A DNA stretch of 64,000 bases from Arthrobacter sp. MYb214 (lineage in GTDB: Bacteria > Actinomycetota > Actinomycetes > Actinomycetales > Micrococcaceae): NCBI RefSeq assembly GCF_002979865.1, contig NZ_PCPZ01000004.1:360133-424132 (forward strand). The letters are read 5' to 3'. Below, piece after piece: positions 44,279 to 52,846 of the stretch. Every line of letters starts with the position of its first letter. The stretch's first letter is position 1. Made by a program: the position numbers and the translations under genes. Below the pieces are notes generated by a model, which saw nothing but the letters and a program-made list of their open reading frames with translations, ran no database searches and had not been told where the DNA came from.

Positions 44279-44862
44279 CGGGTTGTCCCTTCCTCGAGGA
44301 TTCCTGAATCACCCAGGACGTTGTCCACGGGTTTGCTGCTGGTTTCCGGTGCGTAGGCTTTCACGGCGTAGGGAAGCGGGCCCTGGTCTTGTACGGGCTC
44401 TCCGCTTTCCTCGATGCGCGGTTCGGGCAACCAATTCAGATCATTGAAACCGCGGTTCACGTAGCCGCCCTTGGAGAAGGATTCGCCTTCGTAGCCCAGG
44501 GCCTGATGCACTTCGGGGTCATCGTAGAAATTGAGGACTACGGTGCGGCGGATGAAGGCGAAGAACTCCAGATCCGCGATGCGCTTGAGCACCGCCAGTG
44601 CACGGTCATCGGGAAGATCCAGGAAATGCTCTTCGCTGAGCGTATCCAGGGTCATCAAGCCCTGGGTCAAAGCCATGCGGAACCAGCTGGATTCGGCTGA
44701 AGCCTCGATGATTTTCTCTGTCATGCGCTCGTAGGGCCCATCCGGGAACTGCGGGTGCGGAAACGAAACCCGAATGATCCGGGTCAAGATCCGCCGAGCC
44801 TCATCCGAGAGCTCCAGGGCGTTGAGAGATGAATATTTTGCTGGGAACACCATTGTTGTCAC
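44275..44862 (-). CDS. Gluconate-2-dehydrogenase subunit-3-family protein
   Basis: The 195-residue protein has subunit-3 features: LSDEARRILTRIIRVSFPH (helix near the N-terminus), FFAFIRRTVVLNFYDDPEVH, QALGYEGESFSKGGYVNRGF and NDLNWLPEPRIEE. Such subunits bind the GMC large subunit and help it mature or export. There is no Tat signal here, suggesting a cytoplasmic complex. ATG 44862 or 44853 starts it. The operator-like TTAGACGGTTAG lies just upstream of the start. Confidence 0.82.
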   Translation of the reverse strand: MTTMVFPAKYSSLNALELSDEARRILTRIIRVSFPHPQFPDGPYERMTEKIIEASAESSWFRMALTQGLMTLDTLSEEHFLDLPDDRALAVLKRIADLEFFAFIRRTVVLNFYDDPEVHQALGYEGESFSKGGYVNRGFNDLNWLPEPRIEESGEPVQDQGPLPYAVKAYAPETSSKPVDNVLGDSGILEEGTTR

Positions 44863-44870
44863 CTCGATTA

Positions 44871-44882
44871 TTAGACGGTTAG
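44871..44882. promoter_or_regulatory. TTAGACGGTTAG element upstream of the GMC operon
   Basis: The element sits 9 bases from the subunit-3 start and repeats the TTAG half-site seen in the MarR-type dyads at 35907-35934 and 36847-36858, here as a direct repeat. It could be part of the promoter or of a MarR/IclR site. Confidence 0.3.
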
Positions 44883-45140
44883 GTCAGTTCCTGCGCTGAT
44901 TCTGCAGGGAAACCGGCAGTGAAGCCTTACTTGGATTATGTAGTGCACGTCACAGTGCTGCCAGCGTCGTTATCGGCTGGTGAGAATGGCCCGGCAACTC
45001 GCTCGGCGCCACGTTGCGGGCATTATCGCTCTGCGAGAACGAAGCTATCCCCGGAGCGAGCGCGGGCCCCAAGCTGGGCAGACTCGACGGGCCAAGGGGC
45101 CGCTTCAAAGTCCGAGCAGCATCTAACAGGAGGAATCACC

Positions 45141-45929
45141 ATGGCAGGATCCACCGCAGGGGTCGCACTCATCACCGGAGCAGGACGAGGGATTGGAAGG
45201 GCCATCGCCGAGCGCCTGGCTGATGATGGGCAGGACATCATCGTTGCCGATGTCCCGGGAGCCCAGGAGAACGTGGATGAGGTCATCGCCGCCGTCCAGC
45301 AGCGCGGGCGCCGTGCGGTCGGGGTAGCCGGAGACGTGTCGAACCCCGAAGACGTGGAACGGATGATCAAGGAGGGTACCGAAGTCTTGGGCGACCTGAC
45401 GGTGTTCGTGGCCAACGCCGGCATTGCGCAGGTTGACGAGATCCTGGACGTGAAACCCGAGGCGTTGGACCGCATGCTCGACGTGAACATCAAAGGCGTC
45501 TTCTATTCCTACCAGCTGGCGGCCAAGCGCTTCATTGAGCAGGGCAGCGGCGGGAAAATCATTGGCGCGGCATCCATCGTTGCTTTCCGTCCGTTTCCCA
45601 TCCTCGCCTCGTATTCGGCCACCAAATGGGCGGTGCGAGGACTGACCCAAGCGGCCGCCATGGAGTTCGCCAAACACAACATCACCGTCAATTCCTATGC
45701 GCCGGGCGTGGTGGGAACCGCGATGTGGGATTTGATTGACGAGCGGCTCACGGCGCGTGAAGGAACCCCGAGGGGCAGTGCCCTGCAGGCGCAGGTGGAC
45801 AACATTCTGGCTGGCCGTGTTTCCGAGCCGGAGGACGTCGCCAAGCTGGTGAGTTATTTGGCAGGGCCGGACTCGGACCACATGACTGGCCAGACTGTCT
45901 TGATCGATGGCGGCATCAACTTCTCCTGA
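45141..45929 (+). CDS. Short-chain dehydrogenase/reductase, acetoin-reductase-like
   Basis: The 262-residue protein is a classical SDR: cofactor motif ALITGAGRGIGRAIAERLAD (TGxxxGxG), NAGIAQ, the catalytic Ser in GAASIVAFRPFP, YSATKWAVRGLTQAAAMEFA (Tyr-x-x-x-Lys) and NSYAPGVVGTAMWDLIDE, a region typical of acetoin(diacetyl) reductases. It reduces or oxidises a small hydroxy-ketone or cyclitol with NAD(P)H. AGGAGGAATCACC precedes ATG 45141; the upstream frame to 44919 is rejected. It is divergent from the GMC operon. Confidence 0.87.
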   Translation: MAGSTAGVALITGAGRGIGRAIAERLADDGQDIIVADVPGAQENVDEVIAAVQQRGRRAVGVAGDVSNPEDVERMIKEGTEVLGDLTVFVANAGIAQVDEILDVKPEALDRMLDVNIKGVFYSYQLAAKRFIEQGSGGKIIGAASIVAFRPFPILASYSATKWAVRGLTQAAAMEFAKHNITVNSYAPGVVGTAMWDLIDERLTAREGTPRGSALQAQVDNILAGRVSEPEDVAKLVSYLAGPDSDHMTGQTVLIDGGINFS

Positions 45930-45944
45930 CGCATGGGCATTGAC

Positions 45945-45984
45945 GAGGTTCGCCATGGAGCACTGTAGCTCCGCGGCGAACCTC
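45945..45984 (+). terminator. Terminator hairpin after the SDR gene
   Basis: GAGGTTCGCC (45945-45954) pairs with GGCGAACCTC (45975-45984), with an inner GGAGC/GCTCC pair (45957-45961, 45968-45972), 16 bases after the stop and followed by TTCGCTGTT. Confidence 0.8.
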
Positions 45985-46590
45985 TTCGCTGTTGGGTGAG
46001 CCGGCAGGCGGCCGGCTCAGTGCCCACCGCCCAGGCATTTGCGCATCTTCAAGCAAGCGGTAGTCAGCCCTTCGACGTCCGCATTCTTGGGAGCCGTGCC
46101 TGACGATGACGAAATTCTGCGGGTCTTCGGCCTAGTTGAACTGCGTGTCCAGGTCGTTGGAAGAAGCTAAGAGCAATACGCCAGTGAGCCACGCCCGTCA
46201 GGAACCGCCGAAGACGGTAGCGCCCGGAAATAGAGCTTCTCCTTCTTGGGCGCCATGCGCCGGACCAGCGTATTTCGCGGACTTAAAAGAAGCCAATGGA
46301 TCTGAATCGAAGATGCAGGTTTGTTGAATCTCCGGCATAGCCGATCAGCTCGGCTGCCGGTAATCTTGTGAAATCTCTATGCAAGAGCAGGGGATTGGGC
46401 AAACAATTGTACGGTTCAACCAATTTGGCGCGCAGCATGCCGGATAATTGATGGAACACAGCAGGCCGGAGGAAGATACTCCGGTCGGAAGGGAATGATG
46501 GACGCTTCAGGCGACAGTAGATCTCATAGTTCCAACCCTCTGCCCGGAAGGCATGCCGGCCAGGCTCCGCAGGTCAGGGGGTGCATGTAA
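45985..46590. other. Intergenic region upstream of the CNNM/CorC pair
   Basis: No gene is supported; the frame at 46136-46327 has no ribosome binding site and no family content. A small hairpin CCGGAG/CTCCGG (46466-46471, 46479-46484) lies in the putative leader. No known magnesium or manganese riboswitch was recognised, though the position would suit one. Confidence 0.4.
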
Positions 46591-47937
46591 TTGGAATGGA
46601 TCTCGCTACTCATAGCGCTTCTCCTCATTCTCGGTTGCGGATTATTCGTTGCCGCTGAATTCGCGCTGATCACGGTAAACCGGAATCAGGTCAAGCAGGC
46701 CGCCGCGAACGGCGACCGCCGTGCCTCCGGTGTTCTCAAGGGCATGGAAACATTGTCCACCCAGCTTTCGGGCGCCCAGCTGGGCATCACGCTGACCAAC
46801 CTCGGCATCGGCTTCCTCGCCGAGCCGGCCATCGCGGCCCTGGTCGTCGGGCCGCTGCAGGACTTCGGTCTCGACGAAACCCTGGCCCGCTCGGTCTCCA
46901 TTGCCATTGCGCTGATCCTGGCCACCATCTTGACCATGGTCTTCGGCGAATTGGTTCCCAAGAACCTGGCCATTGCCAAGCCTTTCGAAACCGCCAAGGC
47001 CGTGGTGGGGTTCCAGCGCGGCTTCAGCGTCGTGACCAAGCCCCTCCTTTCATTCTTCAACGGCAACGCCAACTGGATTGTCCGCCGCTTCGGCATCGAG
47101 CCGCAAGAAGAGCTGGCCTCGACCCGTTCGGCCGAGGAACTGGTGGCCTTGGTGGGGCACTCGGCCCGCGAGGGACTGCTTCCCTCGGAAACTGCCGAAA
47201 TGCTGCGCCGGACCGTGGCCTTCGGCAACCGCCGGGCCCATGATGTGATGACCGCCCGATCGCGGATGATCACCGTGACCGCCCAGGAGACGGTGCACGA
47301 AGTGCTGGAGCTTGCCGCGCGGACCGGGCATTCCCGCTTCCCGCTGGTGGACGAGGGCGGGCACCGCGTGCTGGGCATGGTGCACATCCGCGCCTTGCTC
47401 GCCATCCCCTACGCGCAGCGGCAGCAGTCCGCGGCCGGGGACAGTGCAGAAGATGCCTTCCTGGTCCCGGATACCATCGAGCTCGATGAGCTGATGGACC
47501 AGATGCGCAACGGCGGGCTGCAACTGGCGGTACTGATCGACGAGACCGGCGACGTCGCCGGGATGCTCACGCTGGAAGACCTCGTGGAGGAAATCGTCGG
47601 CGAAGTGCGCGACGAGCACGACCCGGAGGATTCCACCATCCAGGTGCTCTCCGGGAACTCCTGGCGGCTGGATGCGGCACTGCGGCCGGATGAGGCCAAT
47701 GAGCTGCTGGGCTGCCAGATCCCCGAGGACTCGGACTACGAGACCTTGGCAGGACTGCTGACCGTGCAGCTGGGCAAGTTCGGCGAGGTGGGCGATGTCG
47801 TGCGCCTCGTGGTCCCGGGCGAGCCCGGTGGACCGCATAAGGAACTTGAATTCACCATCCACGCCACCGATGGGCAGCGGATCGCCAGTGTCGATGTGAC
47901 GGTGTCCGAGCAGGCAGAAGGGGAGGACGCACGATGA
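46591..47937 (+). CDS. CNNM/CorC-family (hemolysin-like) transport protein, first of pair
   Basis: The 448-residue protein has a DUF21/CNNM membrane domain (residues 1-190; LILGCGLFVAAEFALITVNR, QLGITLTNLGIGFLAEPAI, TMVFGELVPKNLAIAKPFET), a CBS pair (about 205-330; HDVMTARSRMITVTAQETVH, GRTGHSRFPLVDEGG-like pattern) and a C-terminal CorC/HlyC domain (VEEIVGEVRDEHDPE, LAGLLTVQLGKFGEVGD). CNNM proteins export or sense Mg2+ or Co2+. TTG 46591 (AGGGGG about 9 bases before) begins the hydrophobic MEWISLL. Its end overlaps the next gene (ATGA). Confidence 0.9.
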   Translation: MEWISLLIALLLILGCGLFVAAEFALITVNRNQVKQAAANGDRRASGVLKGMETLSTQLSGAQLGITLTNLGIGFLAEPAIAALVVGPLQDFGLDETLARSVSIAIALILATILTMVFGELVPKNLAIAKPFETAKAVVGFQRGFSVVTKPLLSFFNGNANWIVRRFGIEPQEELASTRSAEELVALVGHSAREGLLPSETAEMLRRTVAFGNRRAHDVMTARSRMITVTAQETVHEVLELAARTGHSRFPLVDEGGHRVLGMVHIRALLAIPYAQRQQSAAGDSAEDAFLVPDTIELDELMDQMRNGGLQLAVLIDETGDVAGMLTLEDLVEEIVGEVRDEHDPEDSTIQVLSGNSWRLDAALRPDEANELLGCQIPEDSDYETLAGLLTVQLGKFGEVGDVVRLVVPGEPGGPHKELEFTIHATDGQRIASVDVTVSEQAEGEDAR

Positions 47938-48977
47938 GCGACCTTATGGGAATTCTGGTGACGGTCGCGCTGCTGGCAGCGAACTTCTACTTTGTCGGCG
48001 CCGAATTCGCGCTGATCTCCGCACGCCGGAGCATCATCGAGCCCAAGGCCATGGAAGGCAGCCGCAGCGCCAAGATGACGCTGTGGGCCATCGAGAACGT
48101 TTCGCTGGTCATGGCCGGTGCCCAGCTGGGCATCACCGTCTGCTCGCTGGCGCTGGGCTATGTCACCAAGCCGCTGGTGAAGTACGCGGTGGCCGGGCCC
48201 TTCGAAGCCATCGGCGTTCCGGCAGGCATGATCGACGCGCTGTCCTACGCGATTGCGCTGATCGCGGTGACCTACCTGCACGTGGTGCTTGCCGAGATGG
48301 TGCCCAAGAACATGGCGTTGGCCGGACCCGAGCGCATGGCGCTGATCCTGGGCCCGAGCATGGTCATCCTGGTCAAGGTGCTGCGCCCGGTGCTGTGGCT
48401 GATGAATGCCATGGGCAACCTGGTGCTGCGGATCTTCGGCGTCGTTCCGAAGAACGAAGTGGCCAGCACCTTTACCCGCGACGAGGTCTCTTCCATGGTG
48501 GCCGAATCCCGGGAGGGAGGCCTGCTCGATGCGCATGACGAGCAGCTGCTGCTGGGCGCCTTGCACTTCGATGCCCGGAGCATCGAGTCCGTGGCGATCA
48601 GCTTCGAGAAGGTGCAGACCTTGCCGGTAGATGCCACGATAGAGCAGATCGAGGCGGCGGCCGCGCACGGCTTCTCGCGCTTCCCGCTGGTGGACGCCGG
48701 CGGCACCCCGGTGGGCTATGTCCACGTCAAGGACGTGCTGGGCGCCGATGCGCAAGCCCGGACGCAGCCGCTGCAGCGCAGCGGCATCCGCGAGCTGCCG
48801 TCCTTCGGGCAGCAGCAAAGCGTGCGCACCGCGCTGCAGGAAATGCAGCTCTCCGGAGCCCATTTGGCCCTGGTGCGTGATGGCGAAACGGGCAAGGTCA
48901 CCGGCATGGTGACCTTGGAAGACATGCTCGCAGAGCTGGTCGGCCAGATCAGGGACGAGCACCGCAGCGCAAGCTAG
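47934..48977 (+). CDS. CNNM/CorC-family protein, second of pair
   Basis: The 347-residue protein repeats the DUF21/CNNM domain (NFYFVGAEFALISARRSIIE, AGAQLGITVCSLALGYVTKP, VVLAEMVPKNMALAGPERMA) and the CBS pair (HGFSRFPLVDAGGTPVGYVH, MVTLEDMLAELVGQI) but lacks the C-terminal CorC/HlyC domain of its neighbour. ATG 47934 overlaps the preceding stop, so the two probably work as a heterodimer in divalent-cation transport. A hairpin at 49004-49051 follows. Confidence 0.9.
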   Translation: MSDLMGILVTVALLAANFYFVGAEFALISARRSIIEPKAMEGSRSAKMTLWAIENVSLVMAGAQLGITVCSLALGYVTKPLVKYAVAGPFEAIGVPAGMIDALSYAIALIAVTYLHVVLAEMVPKNMALAGPERMALILGPSMVILVKVLRPVLWLMNAMGNLVLRIFGVVPKNEVASTFTRDEVSSMVAESREGGLLDAHDEQLLLGALHFDARSIESVAISFEKVQTLPVDATIEQIEAAAAHGFSRFPLVDAGGTPVGYVHVKDVLGADAQARTQPLQRSGIRELPSFGQQQSVRTALQEMQLSGAHLALVRDGETGKVTGMVTLEDMLAELVGQIRDEHRSAS

Positions 48978-49003
48978 CCGCGCAAGCCGGACAATAAAGC
49001 ACC

Positions 49004-49051
49004 GGGCAGGGGCTGGAGGCAGGATGGGACATCTCGGGCCTCCAGCCCTGC
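49004..49051. terminator. Terminator hairpin after the CNNM pair
   Basis: GCAGGGGCTGGAGGC (49006-49020) pairs with GCCTCCAGCCCTGC (49038-49051) with one bulged G and a 17-base loop, 40 bases after the stop. Confidence 0.65.
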
Positions 49052-49186
49052 TCGTCCAGGGCATCACGGCGCCTTGGCATAGGGGGAATCCTGCGCGAGA
49101 GCACCAGCGCCGCCCCGAGCGGTGCGAAGCCCGTAGCCAGCAGCTATTCGACGTCGGACTGAACATGGCTGCCAGGAGAACGTGAA

Positions 49187-50968
49187 CTATCCTTCCCACG
49201 CGGCCCAGAGCTGGGCATAGCGCCCACCGGCTGCCAGCAATTCCTCATGGCTGCCATCCTCAATGATCTGACCGTGCTCCATCACAATGATCCGGTGGGC
49301 CAAACGCGCTTGGGAAAGCCGGTGGGCAATCACCAAGGCGGTGCGCCCGGCAGCCAGCGCGGCGGCAGCCGCATCCAGCACCCGCGAATTGCTGGATCCG
49401 GACTCGGCCGTGGCCTCATCCATCACAATGATGCGCGGGTTGAGCAGTGCAATGCGGACCAACGCCAGGTGCTGTTGTTCGTGGGCCGTCAATTGATGCC
49501 CATCGGAGCCGAGCAGGGTATCAAGGCCTTCGGGCAGTGCATTAATCCAGCCAGCGTGACAGGTTTCCAACGCCTGCTGAATCCGGGCATCGGTGCACGG
49601 CGCCGTGGATCCCAGCAGCAAGTTCTCCCGGACGGTTCCCGCAAAGACATGGGTCTCCTGCGAAATTAATGCGATGTTGCGGCGCAGGGTCGCGGTGTCC
49701 AGGGCGGCCAGCGCGGTTCCATCCAACGCGGCGGTGCCTGAGCTCGGCTCGATGACGCCGGACAAGATCTTGGCTGCTGTGGATTTCCCGGCGCCGGTCG
49801 AACCGACCAAGGCGACGCACTGGCCATCGCGCAGATGCAGGTCGAGATTGCCCAGGACCTGCGGGCCGGTCTCAAAACGGTGGCTGACACCACTTAGAAT
49901 CAGTCCCTCGGCAGGGGAAGAAGCTGAGGGAACCGCGGATCTGGCCAGCGGGGTGCGCCGAGCGGCCAGCAACACTCCGGTCACCCGGCGCAACGCGATC
50001 CCCGCTTCCTGGAGCATGTCGAACAAGGTGACCACCTCGGAGATCGGGTCGAACAGCCGATGGTAGAGCAGAGCCGCGGTGGTGACAGCGCCAACCGTCG
50101 CTGCATTGGCCTGGACCAGGAAGAACCCCGAGGTCAGCAGCGCGGCCATGGTGATGAATTCGGCCCGGTTGTTGCGTGCGAAGTAGCGGGTCAGCATGCG
50201 GAAAACCCGGTCCGCGACGTGGCGTGAATCGTCGCTTGCGTGTTCAAGGGCATCGATTTGCGTTTGCGCCCAGCCTTGCGAATGCAGCATAGCCCGGCCA
50301 TGGAATGCGTTCAAGAAGGTATTGGTGCGTCGAGCGAGGATCTCGCGTTCTTCGCGGTAGAGCGGTGCGCTGCGTGGCAGGTACCAGCGCAGCGAGAGCA
50401 GGTACATCGGGACAGCGATCAGCCCGGTGAGCCCCAGCACCCAGTGCAGGGTGAACAGCCCTGGAACCGACAGCACCAGCAGCGTGCCGGCGGACAACAA
50501 CGCGGGCAGCAGCCAGGCTACTGCCTGGGAGATCAGGCGCGAGTCATCCGAGACACGCGAGACAAGCTCGCCATCACCGGCGCGCTCCAGGATTCCCGAC
50601 TCCAGGTGGAGCGCGTGCTCTACCGCGTCCTCGCGCAGCGTGGCCACCGTCGGCTCAGCAATGCGCGCGTACAGCACCCGGGCGTACCAGGTCAGCAGCG
50701 CGCCGCCGAGCAAGGAGGCGGCAATGGAGGCCAGGCACCACACCAGGGCGGAGCCCGGTGCGCCGGTGCCCAGCGCATCCACCAGGATGCCAATGGCAAA
50801 CGGCGGGACCATGGCCGTTGCGGAGGCAGCCAGGGTGATCACGGATGCCCAGGTGATCAGCAGGCGGTGCGGGCGAAGCGTTCGCCGCAGTGCCCGCCAG
50901 GCCGCAGCGGCGCTGGCGGTCGGCAGGGCGGGAGCGGAGGGTTCTGCCCGGTCGTGAACAGCGCTCAT
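49187..50968 (-). CDS. ABC exporter-fold half-transporter with canonical ATP site, siderophore locus
   Basis: The 593-residue protein has six transmembrane helices (residues 20-310) and an ATP-binding domain. Walker A is ALVGSTGAGKSTAAK, Walker B is IIVMDEATAE and the switch histidine is in VIAHRLSQ. The ABC signature, normally LSGGQ, is degenerate here: LTAHEQQHLALVR. With the partner at 50965-52722 it should form a heterodimer in which only one composite ATP site works. It lies beside a siderophore-uptake cluster and divergent from its binding protein, so it may import or export a siderophore (IrtAB-like). ATG 50968 overlaps the partner's stop (ATGA). Confidence 0.88.
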   Translation of the reverse strand: MSAVHDRAEPSAPALPTASAAAAWRALRRTLRPHRLLITWASVITLAASATAMVPPFAIGILVDALGTGAPGSALVWCLASIAASLLGGALLTWYARVLYARIAEPTVATLREDAVEHALHLESGILERAGDGELVSRVSDDSRLISQAVAWLLPALLSAGTLLVLSVPGLFTLHWVLGLTGLIAVPMYLLSLRWYLPRSAPLYREEREILARRTNTFLNAFHGRAMLHSQGWAQTQIDALEHASDDSRHVADRVFRMLTRYFARNNRAEFITMAALLTSGFFLVQANAATVGAVTTAALLYHRLFDPISEVVTLFDMLQEAGIALRRVTGVLLAARRTPLARSAVPSASSPAEGLILSGVSHRFETGPQVLGNLDLHLRDGQCVALVGSTGAGKSTAAKILSGVIEPSSGTAALDGTALAALDTATLRRNIALISQETHVFAGTVRENLLLGSTAPCTDARIQQALETCHAGWINALPEGLDTLLGSDGHQLTAHEQQHLALVRIALLNPRIIVMDEATAESGSSNSRVLDAAAAALAAGRTALVIAHRLSQARLAHRIIVMEHGQIIEDGSHEELLAAGGRYAQLWAAWEG

Positions 50969-52722
50969 CGGCCGACCACCTTTTCATAGGTCGTATTTTC
51001 TGCAAGTGCGCGGTGGGTGGAACGCGTGATGCTTCCATCGGCCGCGAGGAAAAGCACCTCATCTGCGGCATGCAGCAGGGTGGGGGATGTGCTCAGCACC
51101 AGCAAGGTGCCTGCCCCGGCTCCGTTGCTGGCGGCATGCGCGCGCAGCTGGACCAGGCCCTGGGCGATGTTCGCCTCGGTGACCGAATCCACTGCGCTGG
51201 TTGGATCGTGCAGCACGCGCGCCAACGGTCCGCCGGATAATGCGCGGGCCAGTGCGATGCGTTGACGCTGGCCGCCGGAAAGGTTATGTCCACGGCCCTG
51301 GACCTGGTGTTCGAGCCCATCGGGCAGCGTGCCCAGCAGCTCGTCGACGCCGCTGGCGCGCAGCAGCAGCTGCAGGGTCTGCGGGTCGGGCAGCGCTGCG
51401 TCGCCCACAATGTTTTCCTTCACGCTGCCCTCGATGAGGTGCGCCTGATGCGGGGCCATGCGCAGCAGCTGCGGCAGGTAGGCGGGATCGATCTGCGCGG
51501 CGTCGATTCCATCAACCAGCAGCCGCGCGGCAGCCGCCGCCGCTGTACCTTCGCGGACTGCCGCGGTGCCAGGATTTTCCGAGCCTTCGCTGAGCAGCTT
51601 GGCCAGCCGGTGGCGCATGCTGTCGTTGGCGCAGACCAGCACGGTGAACCTGCCGGGCACGAAAACCAGCGGGCGTTCGCCAAGCCCGGGCACATCCAAG
51701 GCAAGTGCTGCATCCGGCTCGGCTGCCGGACGCCGGGTTCCGGGTTGCCGCCCGCCGTCGGCCAGCAATGCGGCAACGCGATCCGCCGCGGCGATGGACC
51801 GGGTGCCGGCTTCCACCGTTGAGACCAGGATGCCCAGCGGCGTGGACAAGAACTGGGCCACGCCCAGCACACCCAGCAAGGTGCCGATGCCCATGGCTCC
51901 TTCAGCAACCTGCCAGGCGCCCAGGCTGGCGGCGGACAGCAGGACCAGCCCCGAGATCAATACCTGGGCGCCCTCGATCCGTCCGGTGGCCGAAGCGGAG
52001 GCCACCCCCGCGGTGGCGGCGCTGCGGCTGGCGGCACGGTAGCGCTCGGATGCCTGGTCCTGGCCGCCGATGCCACGCAGTACCTGGACTCCTGCCATGA
52101 GATCGGCGGCCGCCGCGCCGGATGCGGCGATATCGGACTGCAACCGGTCGCTGGCCCGGCTCAATCTGGGGGTCAGCCAGCGCAGGGCGGCCATGCCCAG
52201 TGGCGTGATGGCCAGCACCGCCAGGCCAACCCAGAGGTTGGCCCAGAGCAGGTATCCGGCGCAGACCAGCAGGCCCGCCAAGGCGCTGAAGCCCAGGGAA
52301 GCCTGGCGGATGATCGTCGCGGTGACGGTGGTGTCCACCGAGGTGATGGCAGCAATTTCCCCGGGCATCCGTGCGGTGGCAGGCCGATAGCCGGGGTCCA
52401 TGACATGCTCGGCGATCCGGGTTCGCATCAGGTGCACCTGGCGGTTCATTCCGGAGTTGCCCAGCCGTGCACCCAACCGGTAGCCGAAGGACAGCATGAG
52501 GAAGCACAGGCCGAGGGCGGCGAGCCACACCAGCAGCAGCGGCAAGCTCTGCCCGGCGATGGCGTGGTCGATGGTGGCACCGACCAGCGCGGGGACAAGA
52601 GCTTCGCCCGCTGTCCAGCAGGAAAGGAGGGCGATGGCGCCGATGATGCGGCCGCGTTCGGCTCGCAGCATGCCGCGCAGCAGAGTGCGCCCGGTGAGCA
52701 TAGATGAGGACATGCTACCCAT
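50965..52722 (-). CDS. ABC exporter-fold half-transporter with degenerate ATP site, siderophore locus
   Basis: The 585-residue protein has six N-terminal membrane helices and an ATP-binding domain whose own Walker A is ruined: the loop reads TVLVCANDSMRHRLAKLLSE, with no GxGKS. Walker B is RVLHDPTSAVD with Pro in place of the catalytic Glu, and the switch region reads VLSTSPTLLHA without the histidine. The signature NLSGGQRQRIALARAL is perfect. Thus this subunit gives only the signature to the functional site formed with its partner. Start choices are ATG 52722 or 52713; neither has a Shine-Dalgarno sequence, so the transcript may be leaderless. Iron control is suggested by the palindrome 30 bases upstream. 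Confidence 0.87.
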   Translation of the reverse strand: MGSMSSSMLTGRTLLRGMLRAERGRIIGAIALLSCWTAGEALVPALVGATIDHAIAGQSLPLLLVWLAALGLCFLMLSFGYRLGARLGNSGMNRQVHLMRTRIAEHVMDPGYRPATARMPGEIAAITSVDTTVTATIIRQASLGFSALAGLLVCAGYLLWANLWVGLAVLAITPLGMAALRWLTPRLSRASDRLQSDIAASGAAAADLMAGVQVLRGIGGQDQASERYRAASRSAATAGVASASATGRIEGAQVLISGLVLLSAASLGAWQVAEGAMGIGTLLGVLGVAQFLSTPLGILVSTVEAGTRSIAAADRVAALLADGGRQPGTRRPAAEPDAALALDVPGLGERPLVFVPGRFTVLVCANDSMRHRLAKLLSEGSENPGTAAVREGTAAAAAARLLVDGIDAAQIDPAYLPQLLRMAPHQAHLIEGSVKENIVGDAALPDPQTLQLLLRASGVDELLGTLPDGLEHQVQGRGHNLSGGQRQRIALARALSGGPLARVLHDPTSAVDSVTEANIAQGLVQLRAHAASNGAGAGTLLVLSTSPTLLHAADEVLFLAADGSITRSTHRALAENTTYEKVVGR

Positions 52723-52751
52723 AATATGCTATTAATTATTTTCGTAACTCA

Positions 52752-52767
52752 CATAGGTTAGCCTATG
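52752..52767. promoter_or_regulatory. DtxR/IdeR-type iron box between siderophore operons
   Basis: CATAGGTTAGCCTATG has perfect 6-bp arms (CATAGG/CCTATG) around TTAG and contains the AGGTTAGCCTA core of actinobacterial DtxR boxes. It lies between the divergent ABC pair and the binding-protein operon, so iron-loaded DtxR could silence both. Confidence 0.65.
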
Positions 52768-52846
52768 CTCAGTGCCGATTTGTGGTGCGCTCCGTGGGAC
52801 CTCGCAGTCCACGCACCCGGCGGCCGACCGTTTAAGGATCACCCGC

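Noticed and set aside
46440..46590. Possible metal riboswitch before the CNNM pair
   Set aside because: Only one short hairpin (CCGGAG/CTCCGG) is visible; none of the conserved M-box or yybP-ykoY elements could be found.
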